From Betaproteobacteria bacterium (lineage in GTDB: Bacteria; Pseudomonadota; Gammaproteobacteria; Burkholderiales; UBA3065): a DNA stretch of 45,150 nucleotides. A program made the position numbers and the translations under genes. Numbering within the stretch: position 1 is the first letter of the stretch; each line of letters begins with the position of its first letter. The notes under the pieces were generated by a model. The model did not search any database and had not been told where the DNA came from. It saw only the letters and a list, made by a program, of their open reading frames with translations. Positions 31,311 to 41,135 of this stretch are shown here, piece by piece. The stretch covers positions 1 to 45,150 of the forward strand of contig JAIXXL010000039.1 in assembly GCA_027490755.1 (NCBI GenBank). The letters run 5' to 3'.

Positions 31311-32651
31311 GTGCCAGAACATCGTTTCGGTCTGAGCGCCGACCAGCTCCGCGAACTCGCTCGCCACGCCCTCGACACCGCATCCCGGCTCGGCGCCACC
31401 GCCGCCGAGGCCGACATCGGGCTCGGCCATGGTCTCGACGTGAGCGTACGCCTGGGCGAGGTCGAGACCCTCGAGTACGCCCGCGACCGCGGCATGGCCA
31501 TCACCGTCTGGCAGGGCCAGCGGCGCGGCCACGCCAGCACCTCCGACATCTCTGAGGCGGCCATCGTCGAGACCGTCGGCGCCGCGCTGGCGATCGCCCG
31601 TCACACCGGCGAGGACCCGTTCACCGGCCTGCCGGAGGCCGACACGCTGGCGTGGTCACCCGCCGACCTCGACCTGTGTCACCCCTGGTCGCTGGAGAGC
31701 GAGGCCGCGATCGAACTCGCCTGCAGCATGGAGGCTGCGGCGATGGCGGTCGACCCGCGTATCGACAACAGCGACGGCGCCTCGGTCTCGACCCACGTCA
31801 ACCGTTTCGTCTACGCCAATTCGCTGGGCTTCTTCGGTGGCTACGACTCCAGCCGGCATTCGCTCTACTGCTCGGTGATCGCCGGCGAGGACGACACCAT
31901 GCAGCGCGACGACTGGTACACCGTCGCGCGCAGCGCCGATGCGCTGGAGGTTGCGGTCGCGGTCGGCCGGCGCGCGGGTGAACGCACTGTCGCCCGGCTG
32001 GGTGCGCGCAAGATCGCCACCTGCGAGGTGCCGGTGCTGTTCGAGGCCCCCATAGCCGCCAGCCTGATCGGCCACTGGGCCGGCGCGGTTAGCGGCGGCA
32101 GCCTGTACCGCCGCTCGAGTTTTTTGCTCGACAGCGTCGGCCAGAGCGTCTGGGCGCCTTGCGTCACCATCGAGGAGGTGCCTGACCTGCCGCGTGCGCT
32201 GGGGAGTGCGCCCTTCGACTCGGAGGGCGTTCTGCCGCAGCGGCGGATGATGGTCGACGCGGGCGTGCAGCAGGGCTACTTCCTCTCCACCTACTCGGCG
32301 CGCAAGCTCGGCCTGCGCACCACCGGCAACGCCGGCGGCCCGCACAACCTGCTGGTGCGGCCCGGCCAAGCCGGTTTCGACGACCTGCTGCGCGAGATGG
32401 GCCGCGGCCTGCTGGTCACCGAGCTGATGGGTCAGGGCGTGAACTTGGTCACCGGCGACTACTCGCGCGGCGCCAGCGGCTTCTGGGTCGAGGGTGGGCG
32501 CATCGCCTACCCGGTCGAGGAGATCACCATCGCCGGCAACTTGCGCGACATCTTCCGCGGCATCCGTGCCGTCGGCAGCGACGTTCTGGTCCGCGGCGGG
32601 CGGCAGTGCGGGTCGATCCTGGTCGACCGCATGACAGTGGCGGGCAACTAG
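31311..32651 (+). CDS. pmbA: Metalloprotease PmbA (TldE)
   Basis: TldD/PmbA family subunit; with TldD it degrades unstructured peptides and matures some ribosomally made peptides (microcin B17, CcdA degradation in E. coli). 446 residues from GTG 31311 (VPEHRFGLSADQLRELARHAL), preferred over an upstream in-frame start that would reach into yjgA. TATGAT at 31278-31283 is a possible -10. Blocks: VETLEYARDRGMAITVWQGQRRGHASTSD, LFEAPIAASLIGHWAGAVSGGSLYR and GASGFWVEGGRIAYPVEEITIAGNL. TldD is not in this window. Confidence 0.94.
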   Translation: MPEHRFGLSADQLRELARHALDTASRLGATAAEADIGLGHGLDVSVRLGEVETLEYARDRGMAITVWQGQRRGHASTSDISEAAIVETVGAALAIARHTGEDPFTGLPEADTLAWSPADLDLCHPWSLESEAAIELACSMEAAAMAVDPRIDNSDGASVSTHVNRFVYANSLGFFGGYDSSRHSLYCSVIAGEDDTMQRDDWYTVARSADALEVAVAVGRRAGERTVARLGARKIATCEVPVLFEAPIAASLIGHWAGAVSGGSLYRRSSFLLDSVGQSVWAPCVTIEEVPDLPRALGSAPFDSEGVLPQRRMMVDAGVQQGYFLSTYSARKLGLRTTGNAGGPHNLLVRPGQAGFDDLLREMGRGLLVTELMGQGVNLVTGDYSRGASGFWVEGGRIAYPVEEITIAGNLRDIFRGIRAVGSDVLVRGGRQCGSILVDRMTVAGN

Positions 32652-32664
32652 CCCGGACAGCTGT

Positions 32665-33612
32665 TCAGGCCGTCGCCAGCCAGTGGACGATGCCCTGCGC
32701 GTTGAGGTCGATGTCCATCTCCAGCAGCGCCAGCGCGTCGTTCTCCGCCAGCGCGTTACCGTGTGACTCGAGCTCGCGCAGCAGGTAGCCACGCAGGTCC
32801 TCGGCCACCGCGCGGTAGCGGTCATCGGCGGTCTCGAAGCGCGACGCCTCGCGGCCGATGCGAACGTGTGCATCGAGCCTGCGCAGCAGGTCGGCCTTGA
32901 GCGCCGGAACCTTGTCGACGCGGCCGAAATGGGTCAGGTACAGGCACTCCGGCCGCAGCGCCGACATCCGCTCTACCGACTCCCGCATCGCCTCCGGCTC
33001 GAACTGCACCGGCGTCGTGGTGGGGATGACGAACGGGCGGCCTTCGACCGTCAGGTCGGGGTAGGCCAGGCCAAAGGTGTCGCCGGTGAAGATGCCCTGC
33101 GAGGCCGAATCGTGGATGGCGTGGTGGTGGCGGGCGTGGCCCGGTGTGTCGAACAGCGTCCAGCGGCGTTCACCGAAGTCGACCTGCATGCCATCGTGGC
33201 TCTCGACCACGCGCTCGGCCGGGATGGGGATGATGTCGCCGTAGGTCTCGCGCATCGTCTCCTCGCCATAGACCGAGGTGGCGCTGGCGACCAGCCGGGA
33301 CGGGTCGACCATGTGCCGCGCACCGCGCGGGTGGACCAGCAGTCGAGCGTTGGGCAGGGCGCGCATCAGCGCACCGGCGCCGCCGGCGTGGTCGAGGTGG
33401 ATGTGCGTCAGCACCACCCACTCGACATGCTCCACCGTCAGCCCGCGCGCCTCGATCGCCGCCATCACCGAGGGCAGCGAGTGGCTGGTGCCGGTATCCA
33501 CCAGCGCCAGCCGGTCGCCCGACTGCAGCAGGTGGATCGAGGCCATGCGCGGACGAACCAGGTCCGCGTCGATGGCGGTAACGGCGTGCGGATAGTCGAA
33601 GCGTTCGGCCAT
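32665..33612 (-). CDS. MBL-fold metallo-hydrolase
   Basis: 315 residues with the metallo-beta-lactamase fold: LVDTGTSHSLPSV, metal motif THIHLDHAGG, a distal histidine in DTPGHARHHHAI and aspartate in IFTGDTFG. The C-terminal ~80 residues are helical (RRLDAHVRIGREASRFETADDRYRAVAEDLRGYL). Such proteins are often annotated as glyoxalase II-like or general hydrolases; the substrate cannot be told. ATG at 33612. It is the furthest-downstream gene of the minus-strand accessory series and convergent with pmbA (13 bases). Confidence 0.85.
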   Translation of the reverse strand: MAERFDYPHAVTAIDADLVRPRMASIHLLQSGDRLALVDTGTSHSLPSVMAAIEARGLTVEHVEWVVLTHIHLDHAGGAGALMRALPNARLLVHPRGARHMVDPSRLVASATSVYGEETMRETYGDIIPIPAERVVESHDGMQVDFGERRWTLFDTPGHARHHHAIHDSASQGIFTGDTFGLAYPDLTVEGRPFVIPTTTPVQFEPEAMRESVERMSALRPECLYLTHFGRVDKVPALKADLLRRLDAHVRIGREASRFETADDRYRAVAEDLRGYLLRELESHGNALAENDALALLEMDIDLNAQGIVHWLATA

Positions 33613-33710
33613 GCTGTCCTGTGGATGCCGGGGCTGCGGACCACCGCGGCGGAGAGTCTTCTGGGCGGCCGATTCTACGCCAGCGAGGCCGGTTTTGTGC
33701 GGCGCAACAA

Positions 33711-34304
33711 TCAGCCGATCTGCTCGAGCCCGGGGGCGATCACGGCGAAGATGTCGCTGGCGGCGGCCAGGCTGGCCGCCTGCAGCTGCTCCGCCGGCAC
33801 GATGCCGCCGCCGGTGGCAGGCAGGTCGCGCGTGGCGGTGGCGTTGGCGACGATGGTCGCGGCGTAGCCCAGGTTGAAGGCGCCGCGTGCCGTCGAATTG
33901 ATGCAGGCGTGGGTCATGAAGCCGGTCAGGATCAGGTCCTTGATGCCGAGCCTCTTCAGCGTCTCGTCGAGCGGGGTCTGGATGAAGCTGTTCGGGTACA
34001 GCTTGGTGATGACTGTCTCGCTTGCGATCGGCGCCACCGGGTCGGCGATCTGGCCGATCGGGGCGGTGACGTCGTAGGGCGAGCCGACGCCGGCGTCGTG
34101 ACGGATGTGGATGACCGGCCGGCCGAGTGTGCGGGCGCGATCGAGCACCAGGCGCGCCTGGACCAGCGCCTCCTCCACGCCCTTGAGGCGCATCACGCCC
34201 TCGCGGTAGGTGTTCTGCAGGTCGACCATGATCAGCGCCGAATCCTGCAGCCGGGCGGGGGTGGTGCCGAGGCCGGCGACTTCGCGGAGGGTCTGGACGC
34301 TCAT
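33711..34304 (-). CDS. Isochorismatase-like cysteine hydrolase
   Basis: 197 residues. Catalytic triad of the family is visible: D28 (MVDLQNTY), K101 (ITKLYPNSF) and C134 (THACINSTAR), with a cis-peptide-type GFMTHAC turn. Members hydrolyse isochorismate, nicotinamide or other amides; PncA is unlikely because its metal motif (D-x-H-x-x-H) is missing. The C-terminal VANATATRDLP block is typical of the YcaC/isochorismatase group. Clear AGGAG before ATG 34304. Substrate unknown. Confidence 0.87.
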   Translation of the reverse strand: MSVQTLREVAGLGTTPARLQDSALIMVDLQNTYREGVMRLKGVEEALVQARLVLDRARTLGRPVIHIRHDAGVGSPYDVTAPIGQIADPVAPIASETVITKLYPNSFIQTPLDETLKRLGIKDLILTGFMTHACINSTARGAFNLGYAATIVANATATRDLPATGGGIVPAEQLQAASLAAASDIFAVIAPGLEQIG

Positions 34305-34398
34305 GGGGTGCTCCTGAGGATCTAAAAAGGTTTCGACAGCGCCTTGCGGCGGTCAGGGTGGCGAGTATGCCGCAAGCCCGGTGGCCCGCGCACCGCGC

Positions 34399-36126
34399 TC
34401 AGGCCGCGGCCGGCTCGCCGATGACACACCCGGCTGCTACCTCGACGCGGCGGTCCACATGCTCGAACGCGCTCGGACGATGGGCCACCACCAGCACCGT
34501 GCGGCCGCTGGCGTGCTCGGTCATCAGGCCCGCCAGCACGCGCGACTCGGTGGCGGAATCCAGTGCGCTGGTGGCCTCGTCCAGCAGCAGGATAGGCGCA
34601 TCGCGCAGCACCGCGCGGGCGATGCCGACGCGCTGGCGCTCGCCGCCAGACAGCACGTGGCCCTTCTCGCCGACCAGCGTCTCGACGCCGTCCGGCAGCC
34701 GCGCGATCAGTTCATCCAGGCAGGCGATGCGGCAGGCGCGGCGGAAGTCCGCCTCGCCGACCTTGCGCGACAGGGTGATGTTCTCGCGCAGGCTCAGGTT
34801 GAACAGCTCGGTCTCCTGCAGCACGACCGCGATCTGGCTGGTCAGCGCCTCGTGCCTGATGTCGGCAAGGTCGGTGTCGCCGATGGTCAGCCGTCCCTGC
34901 TCGACCGGGTACAGGCCGAGCAGCAGCTTGACCAAGGTGCTTTTGCCGCTGCCGGAGGGGCCGGCCACGCCCAGCGACTCACCGCGACGCAGGCTCAGCT
35001 CGACCGGGCCGAGTTCGCGGCCGCCGGGGTAGGCAAAGCGCACCCCCTGCCAGCGGATGGCGTCCCAGTCGGCGGGGAACGGCGCGCTGCCGCCAGTCGG
35101 CGCGCGCGTCTCGAACACCGGCATCATGCGGCCCAGGTTGGAGGTGCGCTCGATCATGGTCTGCACCTTGTCGGTCATGTCCATGCTCGCCTCGCGCAGG
35201 GTGTTGAAGTAGGCGGCATAGGTCAGCACCATGCCCACCGAGAGGCGCTGGTCGAGCACGGCGATGGCCACGCCGAGGATGTACAGCGCCCAGGCCAGCG
35301 CGGAGTGCATCTGAAACGCCATCCACTTGCTGTTGGTCAGGCGCAGCCGCTGGTAGGCGAAGTCGCGCGCCAGCGACTCGCGCTCAGCGACCTTGCCGGT
35401 CAGGCTGCCGGCGGCGCCCATCGCCTTGACCGAGAGGATATTCGCCGCGCTCTCGACGAAGCTGCCGGAGGCGTTCTCCTGGCTGGCGTTGATGGCGTCG
35501 GAGAGGCGTGCGATGCGGCGGTAGAAGAACCACTCCAGCCAGATCAGCACGCCGACGAAGTAGACGAAGAACAGGCCCGACGCTGGCCACAGCCACATGC
35601 AGGCCACCAGCGAGCCGAAGAAGGCGGCGATGGCGACGAACAGGTTGTTCATCAGGTCGGCCGACCACTCGCGCACCGCCTCGGCGCCGGTGATCACGCG
35701 CTGCGCCTTGTTGCCGGTGCTCTCCTGCTGGTGCCAGGCCAGCGAAAAGTCGAGCAGCCGCTCGAAGCCCCAGACCTTGGCGCGGTAGCGCGCGTCGATG
35801 CTCATGCGGCCGATGACGCGCTTGGTCGAGAGCCGGATCATGGCCACCACCGCGTGCGCCACGCCCAGCGTCGCCACGGTCCAGTACATCGGCGTCAGGC
35901 TCTCGCCGGGCTTGTGTTGCAGCAAGAAGTCGGCAACGCGGCCGATCAGGTAGGGCGGCAGCAGCGTGTAGAACTGCACCGCCAGCAGCACCGCCGAGAA
36001 CCACAGGTAGCGCTTCCGGTCCTCGCCGAGGAAGTACAGCAGCGCGCGCGGCACGCCGAGCAGCCCGAGGGCGCGCGGGCGGGTACCTGATGCGGTGGAG
36101 AGGGGTGGGGCAGACACGCGCCGCAT
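34399..36126 (-). CDS. ABC transporter, fused permease and ATPase (exporter type)
   Basis: 575 residues if begun at ATG 36126 (MRRVSAPPLSTASG); an earlier ATG at 36168 would overlap the regulator upstream. Six-helix type 1 exporter membrane domain (about 25-310: YLWFSAVLLAVQFYTLLPPYLIG etc.) followed by the nucleotide-binding domain with Walker A GPSGSGKST, Q-loop VVLQETELF, signature LSGGERQR, Walker B ILLLDEATSALD and the H-loop VVAHR. Works as a homodimer exporter of lipid, peptide or drug-like substrates. Lies 25 bases after the winged-helix gene on the same strand. Substrate unknown. Confidence 0.88.
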   Translation of the reverse strand: MRRVSAPPLSTASGTRPRALGLLGVPRALLYFLGEDRKRYLWFSAVLLAVQFYTLLPPYLIGRVADFLLQHKPGESLTPMYWTVATLGVAHAVVAMIRLSTKRVIGRMSIDARYRAKVWGFERLLDFSLAWHQQESTGNKAQRVITGAEAVREWSADLMNNLFVAIAAFFGSLVACMWLWPASGLFFVYFVGVLIWLEWFFYRRIARLSDAINASQENASGSFVESAANILSVKAMGAAGSLTGKVAERESLARDFAYQRLRLTNSKWMAFQMHSALAWALYILGVAIAVLDQRLSVGMVLTYAAYFNTLREASMDMTDKVQTMIERTSNLGRMMPVFETRAPTGGSAPFPADWDAIRWQGVRFAYPGGRELGPVELSLRRGESLGVAGPSGSGKSTLVKLLLGLYPVEQGRLTIGDTDLADIRHEALTSQIAVVLQETELFNLSLRENITLSRKVGEADFRRACRIACLDELIARLPDGVETLVGEKGHVLSGGERQRVGIARAVLRDAPILLLDEATSALDSATESRVLAGLMTEHASGRTVLVVAHRPSAFEHVDRRVEVAAGCVIGEPAAA

Positions 36127-36151
36127 TATGGGCGAGCGCGCTGCGGGTCGC

Positions 36152-36472
36152 TCAGCCGGGCGCAGCATCCCCTCGCCGGCTGGCGTCGTCGGGGTCGTCG
36201 GCCAGCTCGAGCCAGGTGGCGCGGCCGATGGCCGTCAATTCCACCTCGCCGCCGCCGTCCTCGCCCAGCCGCACGGCTACCAGGCCGGCGTCCTCCAGCA
36301 GCGCGAGCGTGCGCCGCAGCGTGCTCTGACGCACCTCCAGGCGGCCGGCCAGGCGCGCCAGCGAGCACGGCTCGTTCTGCCGCCGCGGGTCCTCGACCAG
36401 CGCGAACAGGATGCGCACCGGCAGTTCGGCGATCCCGTCCTGGTCGCGGTCGGCGTCGTCTGCTCCGCTCAT
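36152..36472 (-). CDS. Small winged-helix DNA-binding protein
   Basis: 106 residues. The middle part reads as a winged helix: LPVRILFALVEDPRRQNEPCSLARLAGRLE (helices 1-2), VRQSTLRRTLALLEDAGLVAVRL (recognition helix) and GEDGGGEVELTAIGRATW (wing and last strand). Acidic N- and C-terminal tails. It starts 20 bases after the molybdo-oxidoreductase stop, probably co-transcribed, and may regulate that gene or the ABC transporter. It is not one of the large well-described families that I can name. Confidence 0.7.
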   Translation of the reverse strand: MSGADDADRDQDGIAELPVRILFALVEDPRRQNEPCSLARLAGRLEVRQSTLRRTLALLEDAGLVAVRLGEDGGGEVELTAIGRATWLELADDPDDASRRGDAAPG

Positions 36473-36499
36473 GTCCGGTCAGGCCTGTCCGGTCAGGCC
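36472..36499. repeat. Exact 14-bp tandem duplication at a gene junction
   Basis: TGTCCGGTCAGGCC occurs twice in a row (36472-36485 and 36486-36499). It covers the stop codon of the oxidoreductase gene and the whole spacer to the start codon of the winged-helix gene. One copy must be a recent duplication; 14 is not a multiple of three, and it lengthens the spacer without altering either protein. Confidence 0.85.
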
Positions 36500-38820
36500 G
36501 CCTCGACCAGCACCGGCACCGACTTCGAGGTCGGCGTGCGCGCCTTGTCGGCGAAGCTCGACAGCGGCACCAGCGGGTTGGTCTCGGGGTAGTAGGCACC
36601 CAGACAGCCGGCCGGGATGTCGTACTCGACCAGCTTGAAGCCGTCGGCGCGGCGCTCGATGCCGTCCTCCCAGACCGCCTTCAGGTTCACCATCTGTCCG
36701 GCGGCGAAGCCTAGCCGCTGCATGTCGATGGCGTTCATGAACAGCACGCGACGCTCGCCGAACACACCGCGATAGCGGTCGTCCAGCCCGTAGACGGTGG
36801 TGTTGTACTGGTCGTGCGAGCGGGTCGTCATGAGCACCATCAGCTGTTCGCCGTGCAGCGCGCGGGCGCGGTGGATCGGCGTGTCGGTGGGCACCGCGTG
36901 CACCTTGAACACCGCCTTGCCCTCCGGCGTCTTCCAGACGCGGTCACGGGACGCAACACCCAGGTGGAAGCCACCCGGCTTGGTCACGCGCGCGTTGTAG
37001 TCGCCAAACTCCGGATAGACGCGGGCGATGTCGTCGCGGATCAGGCTGTAGTCATTGGCGTAGTCGGACCAGCGGATGCCGGCATCGGGCAGCAGCGCCG
37101 CTGCCATGCCGGCGACGATGGCTGGTTCCGGCAGCAGGTCGGGCGAGGCCGGCTTGTTGATGCCGTAGCTGATGTGGACCATGCTCATCGAGTCCTCCAC
37201 CGTGACGCCCTGCGCACCCTTCGGCGTGGCATGGATCTCGGTGCGGCCCATGGTCGGCAGGATCAGCGCGTCGCGGCCGTGGATCAGGTGGCTGCGGTTG
37301 AGCTTGGTGGTGATGTGCACGGTGAGCTCGCACTGGCGCAGCGCCGCCTCGGTGCGCGGCGTGTCGGGCGAGGCCTGGACGAAGTTGCCGCCCAGCGCGA
37401 GGAACACCTTCACCTCGCCGCGCAGCATCGCCTCGATGCTGCCGACCACATCGTGGCCGTGCGCGCGCGGCGGCTCGAAGCCGTAGACGTCCTTCAGACG
37501 GTCGAGGAATTCCGTTGTCGGCTTCTCGTCGATGCCGACCGTACGGTCGCCCTGCACATTGGAGTGGCCGCGCACCGGGCACAGGCCCGCGCCCTTGCGA
37601 CCGATATTGCCGCGCATCATCATCAGGTTGGCCAGCATCTGCACGTTGGCAACGGCGTTCTTGTGCTGCGTCAGGCCCATGCCCCAAGTGGCGATCACCG
37701 CGCGGCCGTTGGCGTAGATGTCGGCCAGGCGATGGATGTCGGCCAGCGGCACGCCCGATTCCCGCACCAGCAGGTCCCAGGGCTCGGCGCGCAGGTCGTC
37801 GGCGAAGGCCTCGAAGCCGGTGGTGTGCTGTTCGATGAAGTGCGTGTCGAGGACGCGGCCGGTGCCGTTCGTAAGTGCCTCGTCGTCCATCTCCAGAACC
37901 CGTTTGGCCACGCCCTTGAGCAGTGCGAAGTCGCCGCCCAGGGTCGGCCGGATGAACACCGAGCTGATCGGCACCCCGCCCGGCTTGAGCATGTCGCCGA
38001 CGTGCTGCGGGCTGGCGAAGCGTTCCAGACCGCGCTCGCGCAGCGGGTTGATGGAGACGATGGTGGCGCCCCGTTTGGCGCACTCGCGCAGCTCGCCGAG
38101 CATGCGCGGGTGGTTGGTGGCCGGGTTCTGGCCGAACAGCAGCAACGTGTCGGCGTGGTCGAAGTCCTCGAGCAGCACCGTGCCCTTGCCGATACCGACC
38201 ACCTCCGGCAGGCCGACCGAGGTCGGCTCGTGGCACATGTTCGAGCAGTCGGGGAAGTTGTTGGTGCCGTAGCGGCGCACCATCAGCTGGTAGAGGAAGG
38301 CGGCCTCGTTGCTGGCGCGTCCCGAGGTGTAGAACGCCGCCATGTCGGGCGAGGGCAGGGCGCGCAGGTGCTTCGCGATCAGCGCGTAGGCATCGTCCCA
38401 GCTGATCGGCACGTAGCGGTCGGATGCGGCATCAAACACCATCGGCTCGGTCAGGCGGCCGTGGTTCTCCAGCTCGTAGTCGGTTTGCTCCAGCAGGCTG
38501 GTGACGCTGTGGCGCGCAAAGAACTCGCGCGTGACGCGCTTCGCCGTGGTCTCGGCAGCTACTGCCTTGACCCCGTTCTCGCAGAACTCGAAGGTGGAGG
38601 TGTGCTCGCGGTCTGGCCACGCGCAGCCCGGGCAGTCGAAGCCGTCCGGCTGGTTCTGTGCCAGCAGGGTCAACGCACCTTTGCCAGGCACGCGTTCGCG
38701 GATCAGCGCGATGGCGACGTTCTTCAGGGCGCCCCAGCCGGCCGCGGCCGATTTGCGCGGTGGCTCTGACGCAGCGGGTTTGGACGGGTGGGACACGGGA
38801 TCGAGGGTTTCCTGGCTCAT
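36493..38820 (-). CDS. FdhF/YdeP-type molybdopterin oxidoreductase
   Basis: 775 residues from ATG 38820 (MSQETLDPVS), with CGGAG upstream; an earlier ATG at 38868 would translate a terminator hairpin and is rejected. Formate dehydrogenase-like catalytic subunit family of cytoplasmic bis-MGD enzymes. Three N-terminal cysteines at C63, C66 and C80 (CPGC...FC) suggest an iron-sulfur site; SNMCHEPTSVGL is the metal-site region with Cys, not selenocysteine. Other blocks: FGQNPATNHPRMLGEL, GNIGRKGAGLCPVRGHSNVQGDRT, ALGGNFVQASPDT and TRSHDQYNTTVYGLDDRYRG (C-terminal cofactor domain). YdeP homologues are linked to acid resistance in E. coli; the substrate is unproven. Needs Mo cofactor (mogA at 30191). 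No fdhD seen nearby. Confidence 0.85.
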   Translation of the reverse strand: MSQETLDPVSHPSKPAASEPPRKSAAAGWGALKNVAIALIRERVPGKGALTLLAQNQPDGFDCPGCAWPDREHTSTFEFCENGVKAVAAETTAKRVTREFFARHSVTSLLEQTDYELENHGRLTEPMVFDAASDRYVPISWDDAYALIAKHLRALPSPDMAAFYTSGRASNEAAFLYQLMVRRYGTNNFPDCSNMCHEPTSVGLPEVVGIGKGTVLLEDFDHADTLLLFGQNPATNHPRMLGELRECAKRGATIVSINPLRERGLERFASPQHVGDMLKPGGVPISSVFIRPTLGGDFALLKGVAKRVLEMDDEALTNGTGRVLDTHFIEQHTTGFEAFADDLRAEPWDLLVRESGVPLADIHRLADIYANGRAVIATWGMGLTQHKNAVANVQMLANLMMMRGNIGRKGAGLCPVRGHSNVQGDRTVGIDEKPTTEFLDRLKDVYGFEPPRAHGHDVVGSIEAMLRGEVKVFLALGGNFVQASPDTPRTEAALRQCELTVHITTKLNRSHLIHGRDALILPTMGRTEIHATPKGAQGVTVEDSMSMVHISYGINKPASPDLLPEPAIVAGMAAALLPDAGIRWSDYANDYSLIRDDIARVYPEFGDYNARVTKPGGFHLGVASRDRVWKTPEGKAVFKVHAVPTDTPIHRARALHGEQLMVLMTTRSHDQYNTTVYGLDDRYRGVFGERRVLFMNAIDMQRLGFAAGQMVNLKAVWEDGIERRADGFKLVEYDIPAGCLGAYYPETNPLVPLSSFADKARTPTSKSVPVLVEAA

Positions 38821-38830
38821 GGCAGCTCCG

Positions 38831-38862
38831 AAAACAAAACGCCCGGCACGGGGCCGGGCGTT
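38831..38862 (-). terminator. Intrinsic terminator just upstream of the oxidoreductase start
   Basis: Read on the minus strand: a perfect 10-bp stem AACGCCCGGC / GCCGGGCGTT around a five-base loop (plus coordinates 38838-38862), directly followed by TTGTTTTC. It lies about 90 bases after the acsA stop and the T-tract ends about 10 bases before the next gene's ATG, with the ribosome site squeezed in between. It may end acsA transcripts, or act as an attenuator for the oxidoreductase gene if that gene's promoter is upstream. Confidence 0.8.
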
Positions 38863-38888
38863 GTGCACTGCCGCTATTGTGGCGGAGC

Positions 38889-38946
38889 CGCGGTATTAGT
38901 CATAATGATTTAGAGGAATCTTATTATCCACCGGGCTTATATACCT
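38889..38946 (-). promoter_or_regulatory. A/T-rich spacer likely to hold the oxidoreductase promoter
   Basis: In a genome this GC-rich, the stretch on the minus strand with GGTATATAAG, GGATAATAAGATTCC and TCATTATGACTAATACC stands out. Several -10-like hexamers (TATGAC, TAATAC, TATAAG) are possible but no good -35 pair can be fixed. A start here would place the terminator hairpin in the 5' leader of the oxidoreductase mRNA. Confidence 0.35.
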
Positions 38947-38950
38947 CCGC

Positions 38951-40927
<1,977 letters not shown>

Positions 40928-41089
40928 CGGTATTCCTCCAGGGCTACTGCAGTCGCTGGGGCCGGTCTTTGCCGTGCACGCTCTCGCGACTTCCTCTGAA
41001 CAACCTCACTGGTCGTAAGTCTATCGCGACCATGGGTAAACGTGCCAGACCGCTGCGCTGCGATGGATCAGGCCGCGCGGGCTCGACCC

Positions 41090-41095
41090 TATAAT
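41090..41095 (+). promoter_or_regulatory. Consensus -10 box for fumarase gene
   Basis: A perfect TATAAT lies 40 bases before the fumarase ATG. The matching -35 region (about 41066-41071, GATCAG) is weak, which suggests an activator or a low basal level. The remainder of the 208-base divergent gap (40928-41089) shows no other clear site and no ORF I would support. Confidence 0.6.
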
Positions 41096-41135
41096 CACGC
41101 TCCCGTTTTTAGTGACTCTCAAGGGAGTCTTCGCC

